A stretch of 8,655 nucleotides of DNA from assembly GCA_903858385.1 (NCBI GenBank), contig CAIOIN010000035.1:1-8655 (forward strand). Direction: 5' to 3'. The notes beneath the pieces are model-generated. The model did not search any database, had not been told where the DNA came from, and saw nothing but the letters and a program-made list of their open reading frames with translations. This document shows positions 5,796 through 8,655 of the stretch, in pieces. Within the stretch, counting starts at the first letter, position 1, and the number at the start of each line of letters is the position of its first letter. A program made the translations under genes and the position numbers. Origin of the DNA: an uncultured Microcaldota archaeon (GTDB lineage: Archaea > Micrarchaeota > Micrarchaeia > Micrarchaeales > Micrarchaeaceae).

Positions 5796-6647
5796 ATGAC
5801 AACTTCGACAAGATTGCAGAGCGTGATTGATGCGAATCCTGATTTGAAAGTGTTTTTCAGAGGCGGGTTACATAGTCGGATTATGGATGCCATTGATGTT
5901 GCAGTAGTAACCAACAGAGGCTTGGCAGGTTCGGTTGCAAACGGATTGATTGCACCGGATAAACATCTATTACCCACTACAGAATCGGAGGTTCTTGAAC
6001 ATTGGATGATTGGAGATGCAATAATTGTTTCTGATAAAAAATACGAAACTGCGAAAGCATACACTGCAAATATGCCCCGATTTGGCGAGGTGATAAAGAG
6101 TCAGCTTAAGGTGGATAAGGACATTCCGGAGCTTACAGAACATTATTGCGTTGTTGTCGATAAAGAAGACCGTGAAAAAGGTTTGGGCACTGCCATAGTG
6201 TATGAATTGCTGCGCAACCACCAAAGGGTTGCCGAGGATATCACAACATTTGTCACATTCCAAGATACTGTGGTGAGACTTTTTGGGAAAGCGTCGAAGT
6301 GGTTGAGGGAGGATGGCATGAATATCACATTCAGAGCTTTCGGTGGGGAAGAGCTCCCGATGTTATATCCATTCTTGACTTTGGCTAACCCGCACAAGTA
6401 CAGTGCCGAGGAGATAGAGGGCATAGAAGGAACAAACCCTGTTTTCAAGGTTGATGGAAAGGTTCTGCAGGCAGTGAACCAGTTTCTTTCGGGGAAAGAG
6501 TATGTGAGTTTTAGCCTGAATGATACCAACATGTTCTTCATTTCGGATGTCGAAAAAGCGTATCAGGCTGATGCGGCACTGAAAAAGGCGTTTGTGACCC
6601 CAGACACGCTCAAGGAGGCTTTGATAAGCTTGGAGTACACGATATAA
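5796..6647 (+). CDS. GNAT-family N-acetyltransferase-like protein, substrate unknown
   Basis: A 283-residue soluble protein. The clearest motif is the acetyl-CoA-binding loop in YCVVVDKEDREKGLGTAIVY (117-136): strand, then R126-E-K-G129-L-G131, an exact R-x-x-G-x-G match, then helix. A strand TTFVTFQ (150-156) and helix VRLFGKASKWLREDGM (160-175) follow as in the GNAT fold. The first 110 residues and the C-terminal 100 (from about 180) have no recognised domain, so it is longer than a minimal GNAT (about 150). ATG 5796 is chosen from the TATA box and the GGTGAT sequence at 5785-5790; a frame extension to TTG 5769 is rejected. Lysine codons are mostly AAA, unlike AAG-rich endA, hinting at a different history or weaker expression. 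It ends 2 bp from the convergent tRNA-Gly. Confidence 0.78.
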   Translation: MTTSTRLQSVIDANPDLKVFFRGGLHSRIMDAIDVAVVTNRGLAGSVANGLIAPDKHLLPTTESEVLEHWMIGDAIIVSDKKYETAKAYTANMPRFGEVIKSQLKVDKDIPELTEHYCVVVDKEDREKGLGTAIVYELLRNHQRVAEDITTFVTFQDTVVRLFGKASKWLREDGMNITFRAFGGEELPMLYPFLTLANPHKYSAEEIEGIEGTNPVFKVDGKVLQAVNQFLSGKEYVSFSLNDTNMFFISDVEKAYQADAALKKAFVTPDTLKEALISLEYTI

Positions 6648-6649
6648 AG

Positions 6650-6722
6650 TGCGGGTGCCGGGATTTGAACCCGGGTCACGAGCTTGGGAAGCTCGCGTCC
6701 TACCAGGCTAGACTACGCCCGC
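6650..6722 (-). tRNA. tRNA-Gly(CCC)
   Basis: Minus-strand cloverleaf of 73 nt: acceptor GCGGGCG with CACCCGC, T8-A9, D stem GTCT/GGAC with AGCCTGGTA loop, anticodon stem CGAGC/GCTCG with loop TTCCCAA (anticodon CCC, reads GGG), variable loop TGAC, T stem CCGGG/CCCGG with canonical loop TTCAAAT, discriminator A73. CCA is not encoded. No intron. The acceptor stem contains C6 opposite A67; a T at position 6 would pair. It follows the PAC2 gene on the same strand. A weak TATA-like TTTTTAT at 6755-6761 is the best promoter candidate and overlaps the end of the PAC2 gene. Confidence 0.93.
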
Positions 6723-6761
6723 AGTTTGATTGCACAGTATAAGGAGCGGAGCGATAAAAAT

Positions 6762-7556
6762 CTATCTTATGTATGACGGCCTTTCTCCAGGCTTCTCGTC
6801 GATGCTCGGCTGGAGCTGGTTGATCGGGGCTATGCCCTGCTGCTTCTCTATCTCCCTTATCGCCTTGGCGGTCTTGGTTATTATCTTGTCAAGATTCGTT
6901 GTGTCGACGTCGAGCTGCAGCTTCTTGGAAAGCGTCAGGATTACCGCTTTGGCCGCGCTTGCGTCCATGTCCAGGAAACTTGTTTCTCCCATGAGGCAGA
7001 TTCCGTCCATCTTGTTCATCTTTGCGAACGCCATTATCAGCCCTGCCGAGCCCCATATGAGGCCCCTCGATTCCTTGAAGACCACGTTGGTGCCGCTGAA
7101 TTGCTTCATTACCTCCTTTCTCGTCACGTTGCCGAAGACCCTTGGCGACTTTACGATGCCGTTTGCCTCGCCGATGCTGTAGCCGCCTATCGTGTAGATG
7201 AATGTGCCCTTGAGCTCGTTCTTGAAGAAATCGACTATCCTCGAATTTACCTCGTACTGCCCCTCCGGGCTCACAGCCTGCACGTCTCCCGTCAGCAGGA
7301 CTATATCGCTGCCGTTCGCCTTCTTCGATTTTATAAGATAGAATCTGTTGTTCACGAGCCTTATGCAGCCGTTCTTCAGCATTACGACCTGGTGCGGGAA
7401 GTGCGGCGAATACAATGTCGCGAACCTTACCGCCTTGAACTCCCTCTTCAGGTGCTCCGCAACGAGCTTGCCGACGTTGCCTATGCCAGGAAGTCCGACG
7501 ACAAGTATCGGCGCTTTTGGCTTGATGCTCTTGTTTCGCTTTATTATCGTCTCCAT
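6762..7556 (-). CDS. PAC2-family protein (proteasome assembly chaperone homologue, COG2047)
   Basis: A 264-residue homologue of the archaeal PbaA/PbaB group related to eukaryotic PAC2, which help assemble proteasome alpha rings or act as proteasome-binding adaptors. Typical features are the N-terminal LVVGLPGIGNVGKLVAEHL (18-36), LLTGDVQ (87-93), IYTIGGYSIGE (120-130), RGLIWGSAGLIMAFAK (164-179) and CLMGETSF (187-194). The C-terminal 50 residues look flexible. The chain ends PSYIR: Tyr is third from the end, so it lacks the exact HbYX ending (hydrophobic-Tyr-any) by which some relatives dock to the 20S proteasome. It lies 9 bp after eif2a as the last gene of the operon, the usual archaeal position for this family. 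No clear Shine-Dalgarno, suggesting coupled translation. Confidence 0.9.
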   Translation of the reverse strand: METIIKRNKSIKPKAPILVVGLPGIGNVGKLVAEHLKREFKAVRFATLYSPHFPHQVVMLKNGCIRLVNNRFYLIKSKKANGSDIVLLTGDVQAVSPEGQYEVNSRIVDFFKNELKGTFIYTIGGYSIGEANGIVKSPRVFGNVTRKEVMKQFSGTNVVFKESRGLIWGSAGLIMAFAKMNKMDGICLMGETSFLDMDASAAKAVILTLSKKLQLDVDTTNLDKIITKTAKAIREIEKQQGIAPINQLQPSIDEKPGERPSYIR

Positions 7557-7565
7557 GGTGAGCGC

Positions 7566-8357
7566 CTACAGGTTCTCCATTATGTTTTCCTTTGCCTGCT
7601 TCAGCTTTTCTTTTTCGATGGTGAAGACGCCCTTCTTCAATTTCTCCTTGACGATCGCTTCCGCCTGCGATATCTTCTTCTCTGCATCGACGTAATCCGT
7701 GCCCTCTGCCGTGAGGCGGTATTTCGGCGCACTGATGTACTTGACATCTATGCCGATGTCCTTCATGCCCGTGAGTATGCTCTTCAGCTCCGTCACGCCG
7801 GAGAGGGTGTTGTAGGTTGAAAGCGCTATGATGTATGATACGACGAATTTCTTCTCGCGGATGTTCGCCTCTAGTACCTCGATTATCGCCGATTTCAGTT
7901 TCTTCGGCAGAAGCGATTTCTTGATCTCTTCCGTGTTGTTCTTCGCGTTCTCTACCAGATTAGTGTAGGTGGTGAACTCTGCGAGAGCGGTCTGTATCAA
8001 TGCCTCCTTGTTCGCCTGCTCGCCCGCTTTCTTCGCGGCCTGCAGAAACAGCGCTGCCAATCTCTTCTCGAGGTTGTATGACCTTATGCGCTCTTTCGCC
8101 TTCTTCGGAGTGACCCTCTTGAGCGATATGTCGACCGTGTTCTTTTCCTTGTCGTAGAATGAGACCTCGCAGACGACCGTCTGCCCTTCGTGTATGAATT
8201 CGCGGATGTTCTTGATCCAGCCCGACGAGACTTCCCTGATTGGGAGGAAGACCTCGAGGTTGTTGTATTCGGGAAGACGACAGTATGCCCCGAAGCGCAT
8301 GACCTTGCTGATATTTGCTATTACCAGTTCGCCTACGCGGGGCATTGTCTTTATCAT
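7566..8357 (-). CDS. eif2a: Translation initiation factor aIF2, alpha subunit
   Basis: A 263-residue aIF2-alpha, which with beta and gamma subunits brings initiator Met-tRNA to the small ribosomal subunit. Residues 6-82 form an S1-type RNA-binding domain (GELVIANISKVMRFGAYCRL, then VFLPIREVSSGWIKNIREFI, equivalent to the eIF2-alpha Ser51 region). A helical domain (about 85-170) is followed by an alpha/beta C-terminal domain (about 171-245; KKFVVSYIIALSTYNTLSGV and TAEGTDYVDAEKKI) that contacts the gamma subunit. Length is normal. The frame allows a start at 8372, inside rpl44e, but I prefer ATG 8357, one base after the rpl44e stop (TGACATG) with AGGG upstream; ATG 8345 is also possible. Co-transcription and coupled translation with rpl44e are likely. 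Confidence 0.93.
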   Translation of the reverse strand: MIKTMPRVGELVIANISKVMRFGAYCRLPEYNNLEVFLPIREVSSGWIKNIREFIHEGQTVVCEVSFYDKEKNTVDISLKRVTPKKAKERIRSYNLEKRLAALFLQAAKKAGEQANKEALIQTALAEFTTYTNLVENAKNNTEEIKKSLLPKKLKSAIIEVLEANIREKKFVVSYIIALSTYNTLSGVTELKSILTGMKDIGIDVKYISAPKYRLTAEGTDYVDAEKKISQAEAIVKEKLKKGVFTIEKEKLKQAKENIMENL

Positions 8358-8358
8358 G

Positions 8359-8643
8359 TCAACCCTGCACAATCTCTATCTTCTTCTTCGATCTCCTGCC
8401 GAAGGTCCTGTTCACTATGTACTTGCATTCCTTGCAGGTCAGAAGCACTACCTGGCGCTTGCCCAGCTTCTTCGTGTGTATCTGGGGCTCTACGCTGCCA
8501 ACATAACCTTTTATGGCCCTGTTGTGCCTTCGCGTTGCCTTGCTCATGCTCCTCTGCGGCCCCTTCGAGGGCATCTTGACGGTGTGCACCGTGTGCTTGT
8601 TGCACTTCGGGCAGTATGTTGTTATCTCTTTGGCTATCTCCAT
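8359..8643 (-). CDS. rpl44e: Large-subunit ribosomal protein eL42 (L44e)
   Basis: A 94-residue basic protein of the 50S subunit located near the E site. It has the family zinc site: CPKC (Cys11, Cys14) and CKEC (Cys70, Cys73). The middle KGPQRSMSKATRRHNRAIKGY (27-47) is the RNA-binding stretch, and length is as expected. It is the first visible gene of the rpl44e-eif2a-PAC2 operon on the minus strand. Only 12 bases upstream are in the window, so its promoter is outside or absent; no strong Shine-Dalgarno is seen. Confidence 0.95.
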   Translation of the reverse strand: MEIAKEITTYCPKCNKHTVHTVKMPSKGPQRSMSKATRRHNRAIKGYVGSVEPQIHTKKLGKRQVVLLTCKECKYIVNRTFGRRSKKKIEIVQG

Positions 8644-8655
8644 TCAAACACGTTC

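Noticed and set aside
1999..6722. tRNA-targeted integrative element with att repeats
   Set aside because: I found no second copy of either tRNA 3' end and no integrase or recombinase gene.
6762..6776. HbYX proteasome-docking C terminus on the PAC2 protein
   Set aside because: The chain ends S-Y-I-R. Tyr is third from the end instead of second from the end, so the motif is not met.
7101..7820. Plus-strand open frame of 239 codons opposite the PAC2 gene and eif2a
   Set aside because: It spans the junction of two well-recognised minus-strand genes and has Leu/Arg/Tyr-rich shadow composition. No promoter or ribosome site supports it.

Overview
This window looks like archaeal chromosome. The evidence is an archaeal/eukaryal-type information-processing gene set (tRNA-splicing endonuclease EndA, ribosomal protein eL42, the alpha subunit of initiation factor aIF2, a PAC2-family proteasome-assembly-chaperone homologue), TATA boxes about 30-40 bp upstream of starts, GGTG/GGTGAT-type Shine-Dalgarno sequences, and tRNA genes without an encoded CCA, one of them interrupted by a bulge-helix-bulge (BHB) intron. 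The EndA carries three endonuclease units in one chain, an arrangement I know from the ARMAN/Micrarchaeota (epsilon-type) enzyme, so a DPANN archaeon near Micrarchaeota is my best inference. It is not proven by the sequence.

Layout. 1-1142 (+): endA, open at the left edge. 1189-1923 (-): a TPR-like helical-repeat protein of unknown function, convergent with endA. 1999-2106 (-): tRNA-Lys(CUU) with a 33-nt intron in the T loop. 2198-3172 (-): a divergent GNAT-type acetyltransferase. 3241-4566 (-): a P-loop protein of the COG2403 / cyclic 2,3-diphosphoglycerate synthetase-like family. 4616-5641 (-): an AmrS-like (AmmeMemoRadiSam) radical SAM enzyme. 5796-6647 (+): a second, unrelated-looking GNAT-type protein, divergent from the radical SAM gene across a promoter region with a 10-bp direct repeat. 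6650-6722 (-): tRNA-Gly(CCC). 6762-8643 (-): an operon in the order rpl44e, eif2a, PAC2 gene, the conserved archaeal cluster without the usual rps27e and nop10.

How the parts relate. The flanks (endA; rpl44e-eif2a-PAC2) are conserved translation, RNA and protein-quality genes with AAG-rich lysine codons. The middle holds monocistronic-looking genes, each with its own TATA box. The TPR-like gene and the first GNAT gene have nearly the same promoter-to-start region (same TATA, same spacing, shared GCGC-centred box), suggesting common regulation. The most striking item is the tRNA-Lys intron at position 59/60: it folds into a complete h-B-H-B-h' motif whose central helix has one C-A mismatch, at the base where nearly every tRNA has U55. 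It sits about 0.9 kb from the gene for the endonuclease type expected to process such non-canonical motifs. The tRNA-Gly gene also has a C opposite an A in its acceptor stem, so both tRNA genes have a position that a C-to-U change would repair. No CRISPR array, insertion sequence, integrase or rRNA was seen.
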